A DNA stretch of 64,000 bases from DASTEQ01 sp040905185 (GCA_040905185.1 JBBDRZ010000005.1:60087-124086), one strand, 5' to 3'; shown: positions 54,391 to 62,842, counted from the first letter of the stretch. The notes: generated by a model from the letters alone, not told the origin. Program-made: numbers and translations.

Positions 54391-55941
54391 TCAGAGCGGA
54401 ATGTTGCCGTGCTTCCGCCGCGGACCCGGCTGGCGCTTGCCGTCCAGGACGGCGAACGCCCCGGCCACCCGACTCCGCGTTTCGGAGGGACGGATGACCT
54501 CGTCGACGTAGCCGCGCGATGCGGCGACGTACGGATTCGCGAATCGCTCTTCGTACTCCGCCACCAGCTGCTGCCGCTCCGCCTCCGGGTCGGCGGCCTG
54601 CGCCAGGCGCTCCCGAAACACGATGTTCACCGCGCCCTCGACGCCCATCACGGCGATCTCCGCCGTCGGCCAGGCGAAGTTCAGGTCGCCGCGGATGTGC
54701 TTGCTGCTCATGACGTCGTAGGCGCCGCCATACGCCTTGCGTGTGATCACCGTCACTTTCGGAACGGTGGCCTCCGCGAACGCGTACAGCAATTTCGCGC
54801 CATGGCGGATGATGCCGCGATGCTCTTGATCGACGCCGGGCAGGAATCCGGGCACGTCGACCAGGGTGAGCAACGGAACGTTGAAGCAGTCGCAGGTCCG
54901 CACGAAGCGCGCCGCTTTGTCGGAGGCGTCGATGTCGAGAACACCGGCCAGCACATTCGGTTGCTGGGCGACGACCCCAATCGACCGACCTTCGATGCGC
55001 GCAAAGCCGCAGATGATGTTGCGCGCGAACCCGGCGTGGACCTCGAGAAACGATTCGGCGTCCACGATTCCGCGGATGACGTCGTGCATGTCGTATGCCT
55101 GCTGGGGCGAATCGGGAATCACGCTATCCAGTTCGTCCGCATCACCGGGAGGCGGTTCCCATTCGGACCGCGGGATGACTGGATCGACATTGTTCTGGGG
55201 TAGGTACCCCAGGATCTGGCGCGCGAGCAGCAGGGCCGCCGGTTCAGACGGGGCGAGGAAGTGCGCCACCCCGCTGACTTCGTTGTGGATGCGCGCGCCA
55301 CCCAGTCCTTCGAAGTCGATCTCTTCATGGGTCACCGTTTTCACGACGTTGGGTCCGGTCACGAACATGTAGCTCAACCCGTCGACCATGATTGTGAGAT
55401 CGGTGATGGCCGGCGAGTACACCGCGCCGCCGGCACATGGCCCGAGCACCAGTGACAGCTGGGGGACGACCCCCGACGCCAGGGTGTTGCGCAGGAAGAT
55501 CTCGGCGTAGCCACCCAACGAGTCCACGCCTTCCTGAATCCGCGCGCCACCCGAGTCCGCGAGGCCGATGATCGGCGCCCCGCTGGCGATCGCCAGGTCC
55601 ATCACCTTGCAGATTTTCTGCGCGTGCGCCTCCGAGAGGGAGCCGCCGAAGACGGTGAAGTCCTGGGCGTACACGAATACGATGCGTTCGTCGACGGTTC
55701 CCCAGCCGGTGACCACTCCGTCGCCCAGGTAGCGCTCGTCCTCCAGCCCGAACTCGGTGGTCCGGTGCGTGACAAAGGCGTCCAACTCCGCGAATGACCC
55801 GTCATCGAGGAGGATCTCCAGGCGCTCGCGCGCCGTCAGCTTGCCGCGCGCGTGCTGCTGTGCAATCCGCTCTTCGCCGCCACCGCGTTGCGCGGCGCGT
55901 CGTTGTTCGACCAGGTGGTCGAGCTTGTCCGCTGTCGACAC
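54391..55941 (-). CDS. pccB: Propionyl-CoA carboxylase carboxyltransferase (beta) subunit
   Basis: A 516-residue crotonase-fold carboxyltransferase. GKLTARERLEILLDDGSFAE, YAQDFTVFGGSLSEAHAQKI, LADSGGARIQEGVDSLGGYA and GPCAGGAVYSPAITDLTIMV are standard, and the C-terminal half holds ITRKAYGGAYDVMSSKHIRG. It transfers CO2 to propionyl-CoA, giving methylmalonyl-CoA. A GTG start follows GGAGG four bases upstream. It heads the five-gene propionate operon. Confidence 0.95.
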   Translation of the reverse strand: MSTADKLDHLVEQRRAAQRGGGEERIAQQHARGKLTARERLEILLDDGSFAELDAFVTHRTTEFGLEDERYLGDGVVTGWGTVDERIVFVYAQDFTVFGGSLSEAHAQKICKVMDLAIASGAPIIGLADSGGARIQEGVDSLGGYAEIFLRNTLASGVVPQLSLVLGPCAGGAVYSPAITDLTIMVDGLSYMFVTGPNVVKTVTHEEIDFEGLGGARIHNEVSGVAHFLAPSEPAALLLARQILGYLPQNNVDPVIPRSEWEPPPGDADELDSVIPDSPQQAYDMHDVIRGIVDAESFLEVHAGFARNIICGFARIEGRSIGVVAQQPNVLAGVLDIDASDKAARFVRTCDCFNVPLLTLVDVPGFLPGVDQEHRGIIRHGAKLLYAFAEATVPKVTVITRKAYGGAYDVMSSKHIRGDLNFAWPTAEIAVMGVEGAVNIVFRERLAQAADPEAERQQLVAEYEERFANPYVAASRGYVDEVIRPSETRSRVAGAFAVLDGKRQPGPRRKHGNIPL

Positions 55942-55957
55942 CGGTCCTCCAATGTGA

Positions 55958-56033
55958 TGGTGGGCCCAGCAGGGATCGAACCTGCGACCAGCCGGTTATG
56001 AGCCGGATGCTCTAACCACTGAGCTATGGGCCC
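55958..56033 (-). tRNA. tRNA with CAT anticodon (elongator Met or Ile2)
   Basis: Acceptor GGGCCCA/TGGGCCC, D-arm GCTC/GAGC, anticodon loop CTCATAA (CAT), T-arm GCAGG/CCTGC around TTCGATC, and encoded CCA. The body resembles E. coli tRNA-Ile2 (AGTGGTTAGAGCA and TGGTCGC), where the C is modified to lysidine, but elongator tRNA-Met cannot be excluded. The outermost anticodon-stem pair is a T-C mismatch. Confidence 0.9.
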
Positions 56034-56045
56034 GACGGGGCTGGC

Positions 56046-56115
56046 GGTGGACAACTCCGAGTATAGAGGCTCGTCTTTGCACAAAGACATCGACAATCCC
56101 CGACGTTGTGGATAA
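56046..56115. promoter_or_regulatory. Putative control region upstream of parAB: DnaA boxes and a 16-bp palindrome
   Basis: A perfect DnaA box (TTATCCACA, minus strand) lies at 56107-56115 and a one-mismatch copy (TTGTCCACC) at 56046-56054. Between them GTCTTTGCACAAAGAC (56073-56088) has 7-bp inverted arms around CA. It is not the classical parS sequence. The stretch is visibly richer in A and T than its surroundings. Confidence 0.45.
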
Positions 56116-56210
56116 CCCCGATGACCTTGGATGGTGGGGCTGCCTATGATCCGCACCGGATCGCATCCCGCGATTCAGCAGCCCGAACTCAGACCGCGGA
56201 AGGTGTCGCC

Positions 56211-56978
56211 TTGACCAAAGTCATCTCGTTGGCCAATCAGAAGGGCGGAGTCGGCAAGACGACTTGCACCATCAATCTGGGGGGCGCTCTGACCGAGCTC
56301 GGCTACCGCGTGCTGTGCATCGACATGGACCCCCAGGCCAACCTGACCGTCGGCCTCGGGATCTCGTTAGCCGATGTTCACCGATCCATGGCCGATGTGC
56401 TCAACGAGGATCGAGTGGGGCTGGACGAGGTCATTCGCGAAACGGCGGTGGCCGGCCTGTCCGTCGCCCCGGCGACGCTGGAGCTGGCCTCGACCGAGGT
56501 CGAGCTGTTCACCGCCATCGGCCGCGAAATGGTGCTGGGAGATGCGATCTCCGGTTCTGCTGATCGGCAGTACGACGTGATCCTGATCGACAGTCCCCCG
56601 ACCCTGGGCCTGCTTACGATCAACGCGTTGGTCGCGTCCTCGCGCGTCATCATCCCCGTCCAGACCCAGTTCTACGCCATCAAGGGCCTGACCGCGCTGA
56701 TCAAAGTTATCAACACCATCCGGGTCAAGCTGAATCACGACCTGGAGATCCTCGGCCTGCTGCCGACCTTCTACGACGGTCGCACGATCCTCGCCCGCGA
56801 GATGCTGGAGAACCTCCGGGAGCTGGGTGACCAACGGGTCTTCAACACGATGATCAAGAACACAGTGAAGCTCGGGGAGGCGCCGCTGACCGGCCGCCCC
56901 GTTACCGAGTACGCGCCAAGCTCGGCGGCTGCACATGCCTTCCGGGACCTGGCGCGGGAGGTGATCGAACTTGGCTAG
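56211..56978 (+). CDS. parA: Chromosome-partitioning ATPase ParA/Soj
   Basis: A 255-residue MinD/ParA ATPase. The TTG at 56211 follows GGAAGG at eight bases and starts MTKVISLANQ; earlier in-frame starts would prepend about 30 unrelated residues. The deviant Walker A KGGVGKTT is at 11-18, IDMDPQANLTVGLG follows, and IDSPPTLGLLTINALVASSR carries Walker B. It moves ParB-bound origin regions over the nucleoid. Confidence 0.95.
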   Translation: MTKVISLANQKGGVGKTTCTINLGGALTELGYRVLCIDMDPQANLTVGLGISLADVHRSMADVLNEDRVGLDEVIRETAVAGLSVAPATLELASTEVELFTAIGREMVLGDAISGSADRQYDVILIDSPPTLGLLTINALVASSRVIIPVQTQFYAIKGLTALIKVINTIRVKLNHDLEILGLLPTFYDGRTILAREMLENLRELGDQRVFNTMIKNTVKLGEAPLTGRPVTEYAPSSAAAHAFRDLAREVIELG

Positions 56979-57933
56979 GCCGCCGGTCTTCAAGGACAAC
57001 ATCGCCCGCCTCTTCGACGAGGCAGCCGCCACTGAGCTGACGGCGGGCATCGTCTCGCTGATCGACTCCCGGTCGACCCGGGTCCAGATCCGGGACGTGC
57101 CCACCAATCGGGTTCTCCCCAACCCCGCTCAGCCACGCCTCTCGTACGAGGAGGACTCTCTGGCCGAGCTGGCTGATTCGATCCGCGCGCATGGGGTCCT
57201 GCAGCCAATCCTGGTCCGGCCCGCCGGGTCCCAGTTCGAGCTCATCGCCGGCGAACGCCGCTGGCGAGCGGCGCGGACGGCTGGCCTCGACACCGTCCCG
57301 GCGATCGTCCTCGACTTCGACGAAGAGACCGCGCTCGAGGTCTCCATCATCGAGAACCTCCAGCGGGAGGACGTGTCGCCGCTCGAGGAAGCGGGCATGT
57401 ACCGCAAGATGCTGGCCCTGGGCTACTCCGTCCGGCAGCTGGCAGGCAAGATCGGCAAGGACAAGGGCTACGTCGAGAACCGGCTCCGGCTGGCCGACGC
57501 CCCGCCCGAGATCCGCGAGCTGGTGGCGGCCCGCAGGGACACCATCAGCCACGCCTACGAGCTGATGAAGGTGACCGATGAGAAGACCCGGCGCAAGCTG
57601 GCGACACGGGTGGCGGCCGGCGAGCTGACGCTGGCAAAGCTCCGGCGCCTGACCGGGACCCGCGAGCCGAAGGCGCCTTCGGATCGGCCCAAGCGCCGGG
57701 CCCGCACCGCGGCCGGGGTGGCCGTGGCCGCCCGCAACGCGGACGACGCGCTGCTGGACGTCAAAGGCCGGCTGGCATCGGTCGTCGACGAGCTGGCCGA
57801 CCTGCTCCGCCAGCACGAGGTGATCAACCAGATCCCCGCCACCAACCGGGACAACCTGGCCAAGTACCTGACCATCACCAAGCTCAAGATCGAGAACGCG
57901 ATCGCCATCGTCCGCGCCACGCGCGAGGAGTAG
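56971..57933 (+). CDS. parB: Chromosome-partitioning protein ParB
   Basis: A 320-residue ParB. It starts at a TTG overlapping parA by 8 bp. The CTPase/N-domain reads VLPNPAQPRLSYEEDSLAEL, GVLQPILV and AGERRWRAARTAGLDTVPAI; the helix-turn-helix region follows ENLQREDVSPLEEA with GYSVRQLAGKIGKDKGYVEN. The C-terminal dimerisation segment is unusually long and basic. Its parS target was not found in the window. Confidence 0.95.
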   Translation: MARPPVFKDNIARLFDEAAATELTAGIVSLIDSRSTRVQIRDVPTNRVLPNPAQPRLSYEEDSLAELADSIRAHGVLQPILVRPAGSQFELIAGERRWRAARTAGLDTVPAIVLDFDEETALEVSIIENLQREDVSPLEEAGMYRKMLALGYSVRQLAGKIGKDKGYVENRLRLADAPPEIRELVAARRDTISHAYELMKVTDEKTRRKLATRVAAGELTLAKLRRLTGTREPKAPSDRPKRRARTAAGVAVAARNADDALLDVKGRLASVVDELADLLRQHEVINQIPATNRDNLAKYLTITKLKIENAIAIVRATREE

Positions 57934-57939
57934 CCCCGC

Positions 57940-58296
57940 TCAGGGGGTGTAGGACATCACCTCGCGGTGGTCGACGAGGAAGTCGACGAGCTTGGCTCGC
58001 GCGTCCGGATCGGTCCGGCGCAGGCCCGCGACGGCCCTTGGGAGCTCGAAGATCGGCGCCGCCAGCGCCCCGGCGGTGTCGATGCCGATCACGTGGTCAG
58101 GGCCGCCTCCGACCAGGAAGGCGCGCTGGAAGGCGCGGGCGTCGAGCCCGGCCGCCCGGCTGAAGGCGGCGATCGCCCTGCCCACCCCGCGCCGCTTGGC
58201 GAAGTCCATGAACAGGTCGGCCGCCCAGGTGTCGATCTGCTCGTCGCTTTGGGCGGCAACCATCTCCCGGTACGGCTGTGCCTCGGTCAGATTCAC
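57940..58296 (-). CDS. Hypothetical protein (118 aa) convergent with parB
   Basis: A GTG start after GAGGAG gives 118 residues beginning MNLTEAQPYREMVAAQSDEQ. It is soluble and mostly helical, with FAKRRGVGRAIAAFSRAAGL in the middle. I recognise no family. A TAGAAT box (58323-58328) lies about 26 bases upstream of the start. Its stop is six bases from the parB stop on the other strand. Confidence 0.7.
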   Translation of the reverse strand: MNLTEAQPYREMVAAQSDEQIDTWAADLFMDFAKRRGVGRAIAAFSRAAGLDARAFQRAFLVGGGPDHVIGIDTAGALAAPIFELPRAVAGLRRTDPDARAKLVDFLVDHREVMSYTP

Positions 58297-58390
58297 GCGC
58301 TCTCCTCGCTCGAACCTGGGCGATTCTAGCCGAGCCGATCGGCGCCGAATCGACCCCGGGCCGGCCGGACGCCACTGCTATCCTCGGCCC

Positions 58391-58945
58391 GTGCTGTCCC
58401 GCAGCAGCGACCCCCGCACCGAGGACGTCATCACCTACGACCTGGTCCAATCCGGGGCGCAGGGTGAGGCGGTGGTCGGCTCCGCTACCTTCCAGGGCGG
58501 CCGGTGGCAGGTCAGCGCCCCGGACAACGTGCGTGCCGCCCTCGAGGAGCTCCTGGCCAGCCCATTCATGGACCGCGTCCGTGCCGACGAGCGGCCGCGC
58601 GGCTACCGCCGGAGCCGCCAGGGCCAGGTGGACATGCTCGTGCCCGGAATGGCCGAGCACTTCGTGGCCCGCATGCGAGGCCTGTGGTTGGCCTTCCCGG
58701 ACCAGACCGTCGTCACCGCGCGCGAGGGGCGCGTCCGAGCCTCCGCCCCATCGGCGTCGGCGCTGCCGGAGGCCGCCGAGACCGGCCCCCCGGTGGTCGA
58801 TCCCGCGGTACGCCGATCGACGCTGGAGCGGGCCGATGACGCGGTCAGCGCTCGAGCCCTGGTGCGCGCCGCCGACCCGGATGCCGGCACCCGACCGCCT
58901 GGCTCAGTGGCACTCCGCCGCACGGACTGCGGCTGGATCGTCTGA
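58391..58945 (+). CDS. Hypothetical protein (184 aa)
   Basis: The GTG at 58391 lies six bases after TATCCT (58379-58384), a leaderless arrangement, and opens VLSRSSDPRTEDVITYDLVQ. Residues 20-115 look like one compact domain (GSATFQGGRWQVSAPDNVRA; PGMAEHFVARMRGLWLAFPD); the C-terminal third is low-complexity and likely disordered. No membrane span or known family. The in-frame extension upstream is antisense to the neighbouring gene and was discarded. Confidence 0.65.
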   Translation: MLSRSSDPRTEDVITYDLVQSGAQGEAVVGSATFQGGRWQVSAPDNVRAALEELLASPFMDRVRADERPRGYRRSRQGQVDMLVPGMAEHFVARMRGLWLAFPDQTVVTAREGRVRASAPSASALPEAAETGPPVVDPAVRRSTLERADDAVSARALVRAADPDAGTRPPGSVALRRTDCGWIV

Positions 58946-58973
58946 CCGGGCGCGCAGGTATCATCCAGCCACC

Positions 58974-59186
58974 ATGAGTCGCCTGCCGCGCTACCTCCTC
59001 TTCCCGATCGTGATCTTCGGGACGGGCGCCACCTACCTGCTCCTGAGCTACGAGCTGGCGGGGGCGACCATGATGCTCGTGTTCGGGGGCGCCATGACCT
59101 TCTTCATGTGGGTCCTGGTCCCGACCTTCGACCACGAGGGCAATACGGCCCCCATCGACCCCGACTTCCCGGAGCCCGAGCGCTAG
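58974..59186 (+). CDS. Small membrane protein (70 aa)
   Basis: The ATG at 58974 lies nine bases after TATCAT (58959-58964). The 70-residue product has two spans (about 7-27 and 30-50) and an acidic C-terminal tail PIDPDFPEPER. The layout recalls small subunits of cytochrome oxidases or transporters, but nothing specific can be claimed. It ends two bases from the convergent lipoprotein gene. Confidence 0.65.
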   Translation: MSRLPRYLLFPIVIFGTGATYLLLSYELAGATMMLVFGGAMTFFMWVLVPTFDHEGNTAPIDPDFPEPER

Positions 59187-59188
59187 CC

Positions 59189-59842
59189 TCAGCGAATCCC
59201 GGTGTCATAGCCAATCACCAGGTCGAGGGCTGGAGCCCCGGGCTCGACGGTGAACTCCACCGGCGCGGCCGTGCCCATCAGCCCATCCACCGGCTGCGGC
59301 TCGAGCCGGTAGGCGCCCGGCGCGAGGCTCAGCGCGAACCGACCCTCCGCATCGCTGGTTGTCCGATCCACCTCCACCCCGGCCAGGGTCGTCACCACCA
59401 GGACGGCCCCTTCCACGGGCCGATCGGCGCAGGAGGGGTCCGGTGGGTCGGTGACAACCGGGCAGGTCGGGCCGGCCGTGACCGTCCCCGACACGCCTGA
59501 TTCGGCAGGAAGGGGATCTCCCGACTCCTCCACCAGGTCCACGTCCCCGGCGTCCGAGACGGCGTAGGTCCAGCGATGCTCGCTGATGCAGCCAGCCGGG
59601 CAGTCCCCCCAACCCACTCGGATCTCCACCCGCCAGCCGTCGTCGGTCGCGGCGACCTCGTACCACGCGGCCTGCCCGATGAGCTCGGGGTCGCGAGGGG
59701 CGAGCCCGGCGAACAGCGGGTTCTGCCCCAGGACCAGGTCCACCGCCTCCCCGGCGTCAATTGGCGTCACCGAAGCGGCCGGCATGCAGCCTGCCGCGGC
59801 CAGGGCCGCCGCGAGGGCAAGAACCGCCGGCAACTGTCTCAT
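59189..59842 (-). CDS. Secreted lipoprotein with carboxypeptidase-regulatory-like (CnaB-type) fold
   Basis: The ATG at 59842 gives 217 residues with signal MRQLPAVLALAAALAAAGC (lipobox LAAAGC). Four cysteines (two as CPAGC) lie in the middle. The C-terminal part VEGAVLVVTTLAGVEVDRTT, DAEGRFALSLAPGAYRLEPQ is a typical beta-sandwich repeat of carboxypeptidase-regulatory-like domains, used for binding or spacing on the cell surface. Ligand unknown. The start was chosen by the signal peptide. Confidence 0.75.
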   Translation of the reverse strand: MRQLPAVLALAAALAAAGCMPAASVTPIDAGEAVDLVLGQNPLFAGLAPRDPELIGQAAWYEVAATDDGWRVEIRVGWGDCPAGCISEHRWTYAVSDAGDVDLVEESGDPLPAESGVSGTVTAGPTCPVVTDPPDPSCADRPVEGAVLVVTTLAGVEVDRTTSDAEGRFALSLAPGAYRLEPQPVDGLMGTAAPVEFTVEPGAPALDLVIGYDTGIR

Positions 59843-59882
59843 GAGCGAAGGACGCCCAACGCGAGGGTCAGGTTCCGCATCC

Positions 59883-60803
59883 TTACCACGGCAGGAGCTG
59901 GCGCAGGGCGAACCAGACGTTGGCGGGCCGCTCGGCGAGGCGCCGGACGTACCACGGGTACCAATACTCGCCATACGCGATGAGGACCCTGACCCGGTAT
60001 CCGTCCGCCCGCAGCCGACGCTGCTGGTCGGCTCGGATCCCGTACAGCATCTGGACCTCAAACGCGTCCCGGCCATGCCCGGCATCGGCCCCCGCCCGGG
60101 CGATGTCCTCCACCAGCTCCACGTCGTGGGTCCCCAGGCCCAGGCTCAGGCGTCCAGCCGCCGCGTCGGGGAGCATGGCCAGCGACAGCGCGCGATAGGC
60201 GGCATCCACGTCCCGCTTGTCGCGCAACGCGCGCTCGGCCGGCTCGTCGTAGGCGCCCTTGACCAACCGAATGGCAGGAACCAGCGGCCGGAGGCGCTCG
60301 ACGTCGGCGGGCGTCCGGTGCAGGTAAGCCTGAAGGCAGACGCCCACCCCTGGCTGGGCGCCCAGGAGCCTCACATACAGGTCCAGCGTGCGGTCGACGT
60401 ACGAGCTGTCCTCCATGTCGATCCAAAACCGGCTGCCGGTTTCGGCCGCATGCCGCGCCAGCGACTCGCAATTCCGGTAGGTCGCCTCCGGATCGAGGTC
60501 CAGGCCCAGCTGGGTGAGCTTGGGCGAGATCTGCCCCGCCAGCTGACGGCGAGCGATCTCCTCGATGAGAGTGTGGTAGTGGGCGGCCACCGCATCGGCC
60601 TGTGCCATCTGGGTCAGGTTCTCGCCCAGCCGGGTGTAGAGGGCCGGGATGTCCTGCGCCTCCAGAGTTTCCGCGGCAGTCAGCGCCTCGGCCATCGTCT
60701 CGCCCGGCATGAAGCGCCGCACGGCGCGGCGCATGCCCGGCAGGCGCGGAACGTGCGCGCGCAGCCACTCGTTGCGGGCAGCCCACAGCAAGATCCGGCG
60801 CAC
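59883..60803 (-). CDS. Proline dehydrogenase
   Basis: A 306-residue TIM-barrel flavoenzyme of the monofunctional type. Blocks include SRFWIDMEDSSYVDRTLDLY, VCLQAYLHRTPADVERL, RLVKGAYDEPAERALRDKRD, FEVQMLYGIRADQQRRL and VLIAYGEYWYPWYVRRLAER. It oxidises proline to pyrroline-5-carboxylate, passing electrons to quinone. The GTG lies seven bases after TAGAAT (60811-60816) with no Shine-Dalgarno. The partner P5C dehydrogenase is not in the window. Confidence 0.94.
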   Translation of the reverse strand: MRRILLWAARNEWLRAHVPRLPGMRRAVRRFMPGETMAEALTAAETLEAQDIPALYTRLGENLTQMAQADAVAAHYHTLIEEIARRQLAGQISPKLTQLGLDLDPEATYRNCESLARHAAETGSRFWIDMEDSSYVDRTLDLYVRLLGAQPGVGVCLQAYLHRTPADVERLRPLVPAIRLVKGAYDEPAERALRDKRDVDAAYRALSLAMLPDAAAGRLSLGLGTHDVELVEDIARAGADAGHGRDAFEVQMLYGIRADQQRRLRADGYRVRVLIAYGEYWYPWYVRRLAERPANVWFALRQLLPW

Positions 60804-60848
60804 GGCGCCGATTCTACGGGGCCGCCGCAGAGCGGCTCGAGCGGGCCG

Positions 60849-61724
60849 TCAGTCCCTCAGGACCGCCAGGTCGAGCCGGCGAAGGCGCTCGGGATCGCCA
60901 ACAAGGTTGATCTCGACGATCTTTCCTCCCGTGATCGTGAAGCCAAAGACGACGCGCGGACGTCCGCCCACCGCCCAGACGGCTCCCACGGCTCCGTTCA
61001 CGAGCGCCAGTTGTGCAACCTGGGCCCTCCCCTTGAAGGTGCCGGCCACCGCAACCTCACCGCGCATCTCGCTCGAAGCGCCCATCCGCACGGCCACTGG
61101 GTCGGCCCGGAGCACGACGTCCGGATCGAGCAGCGCGAGAAGCGCCTCGAAGTCACCGCCCCGCGAGGCAGCCAGGAAGGCGCTGACGACTTCTCGTTGG
61201 CGCGTGCGATCGGGATCGGGGACGGCGGCCCCTCCCTGCACGCTCCGGCGTGCGCGGCTCGCGAGCTGCCGCGCCGCGGTCGGAGAGCGCCCGACGATGG
61301 GAGCGATCTCGTCGAAGGGCACGGCGAACAGGTCGTGCAGCACGAATGCGACCCGCTCGGCGGGAGCCAGCGTTTCGAGCACCACCAGCAGGGCGATACC
61401 GAGCGAATCAGCCATGAGCGCTTCGTGCTCGGGGTCGAGCCCGTCCTCAGGGCTCCCGATCGGCTCCGGCGCTTGGACGCCCAGGGGTTCCTCGCGCCGC
61501 GACCGGCGTGAGCGCAGCATGTCCAGACACACTCGACCGACCACCGTCGTCAGCCATCCGCCGAAGTTCTCGACGCCGCTGGTGTCGGCGCGGCCGAGTC
61601 GCAGCCAAGCCTCCTGGACGGCGTCGTCGGCCTCACTCAGCGAGCCGAGCATGCGGTAGGCCACCGCCCGGAGATGTGCCCTGTGTTCCTCGAACCGCTC
61701 GGCCAGCCAGTCGCTCGTGTCCAC
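60849..61724 (-). CDS. ECF41-like (SigJ-type) sigma factor with SnoaL-like C-terminal domain
   Basis: A 291-residue sigma factor from the GTG at 61724. Region 2 is at about 10-76 (VAYRMLGSLSEADDAVQEAW, WLTTVVGRVCLDMLRSRRSR), region 4 at about 105-160 (RVAFVLHDLFAVPFDEIAPI, VGRSPTAARQLASRARR), and a SnoaL_2-like domain at about 175-285. The late DPERL (277-281) corresponds to the NPDKL motif of ECF41, whose C-terminal domain replaces an anti-sigma. It follows the VOC gene by 7 bp, the partner-then-sigma order of ECF41 loci. Confidence 0.9.
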   Translation of the reverse strand: MDTSDWLAERFEEHRAHLRAVAYRMLGSLSEADDAVQEAWLRLGRADTSGVENFGGWLTTVVGRVCLDMLRSRRSRREEPLGVQAPEPIGSPEDGLDPEHEALMADSLGIALLVVLETLAPAERVAFVLHDLFAVPFDEIAPIVGRSPTAARQLASRARRSVQGGAAVPDPDRTRQREVVSAFLAASRGGDFEALLALLDPDVVLRADPVAVRMGASSEMRGEVAVAGTFKGRAQVAQLALVNGAVGAVWAVGGRPRVVFGFTITGGKIVEINLVGDPERLRRLDLAVLRD

Positions 61725-61731
61725 GGGCCGG

Positions 61732-62145
61732 CTACTCGGCGGCAATCGGCTGCTCCCCAGCGCCTGCCGCGACCTTCCACAGATAGCCGTCCGGATCGGT
61801 GAAGTAGCCGCTCCGTCCACCCCACTGTTGGCTTTCCGCCGCCTTGGCGATCTTGCCGCCGGCGCGTTCGGCTTCGGCCAACACCGCATCAACGCGCTCT
61901 TCGGATCGGACGACATACGAGAGCGTGAAACCGCGAAAGCCGCCGCCCTCCGACGGTACGCCGGCGTCGTCGGCGAGCGCATCCCACGGGAGGAGCCCCA
62001 ACGCGGACGTACCGTTGTTGAGACTGAAGGATACCCACTCGCCCTGCTCCAGCTGGATTGGCCAGCCGAGACCCTCGTTGTAGAACTGCTTCGCCCGGTT
62101 CACGTCTTTGACTCCGAGCGTGATGCCGCTGACATGCTGGTTCAT
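61732..62145 (-). CDS. VOC family protein (glyoxalase/bleomycin-resistance fold)
   Basis: The ATG at 62145 follows GAGGAGG and gives 137 residues starting MNQHVSGITLGVKDVNRAKQ; an ATG at 62187 would add 14. The two beta-alpha-beta modules and FTDPDGYLWKVAAG are typical. Substrate unknown. It precedes the ECF41-like sigma gene and carries an ECF41-type promoter upstream, so it is probably the sigma factor's target. Confidence 0.88.
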   Translation of the reverse strand: MNQHVSGITLGVKDVNRAKQFYNEGLGWPIQLEQGEWVSFSLNNGTSALGLLPWDALADDAGVPSEGGGFRGFTLSYVVRSEERVDAVLAEAERAGGKIAKAAESQQWGGRSGYFTDPDGYLWKVAAGAGEQPIAAE

Positions 62146-62193
62146 CGGTATGCCTCCTCGTGAATGGATCATGAGTTGGTTCGTCATTGGTAT

Positions 62194-62220
62194 GTCGGAA
62201 CGCGCGGCCGGTACGTGACA
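62194..62220 (-). promoter_or_regulatory. ECF41-type promoter before the VOC-sigma pair
   Basis: On the minus strand TGTCACG (62214-62220) and CGAC (62194-62197) are separated by 16 bp. The published ECF41 target is TGTCACA, 16 bp, CGTC, so each half has one mismatch. This predicts autoregulation. Confidence 0.6.
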
Positions 62221-62368
62221 AGGTGGAATGATGGCGACCCAGGAGGGTGTTCGGCTGATCGCGCGGTCGCATCGTTACGATTCGTACGCCACGATCCACC
62301 CGCGGCGGCGGCGGCTCCCTAGCATGAGGGTCGTCCCCATCAAGACTCGCAGAGGAGGAAACCTGCAA

Positions 62369-62842
62369 ATGAAGGACACGCAGAAGTCCGCCAAGAGCAC
62401 CACCGCGATCAACAAGAAGTCCAAGGGATTCACGGACGAGGAAAAGGCCGCGATGAGAAATCGCGCCCGTGAGCTGAAGGCGGAAGCGCGCGCGGACAAG
62501 AACAAGGCGGACGGGGAAAGCGCCGTGCTTGCGGCGATCGCCGCGATGCCGGAACCGGAACGCACCATGGCCAAGCGGCTCCATGCGATCGTCAAAGCCA
62601 GCGCGCCAGCCCTCTCGCCGAAAACCTGGTACGGGATGCCCGCGTATGCCAACCAGGACGGCACGGTCGTCTGCTTCTTCCAGAGCGCGCAGAAGTTCAA
62701 ATCGAGGTACGCGACGTTCGGCTTCAACGACACGGCGAACCTCGACGAAAGCGCCCTGTGGCCGGTCGCCTTCGCGCTGACGGAGTTGACCGCCGCCGGA
62801 GAGGCCAAGATCGGCGCGCTCGTGAAGAAAGCGGTGAGCTGA
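62369..62842 (+). CDS. DUF1801 family protein
   Basis: A 157-residue protein with a lysine-rich N-terminal tail (MKDTQKSAKSTTAINKKSK, then KGFTDEEKAAM) and a DUF1801-like domain from about 48 (MPEPERTMAKRLHAIVKASA, SPKTWYGMPAYANQDGTVVC). The ATG follows AGGAGG. DUF1801 includes the YdhG iron-chaperone-like proteins; the role here is unknown. It diverges from the VOC-sigma pair. The lysine-rich, lower-GC tail is unlike the neighbourhood and hints at transfer. Confidence 0.85.
   Translation: MKDTQKSAKSTTAINKKSKGFTDEEKAAMRNRARELKAEARADKNKADGESAVLAAIAAMPEPERTMAKRLHAIVKASAPALSPKTWYGMPAYANQDGTVVCFFQSAQKFKSRYATFGFNDTANLDESALWPVAFALTELTAAGEAKIGALVKKAVS

Noticed and set aside
56073..56088. Classical parS site
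   Set aside because: The palindrome does not match the TGTTTCACGTGAAACA consensus, and no match was found elsewhere in the window.
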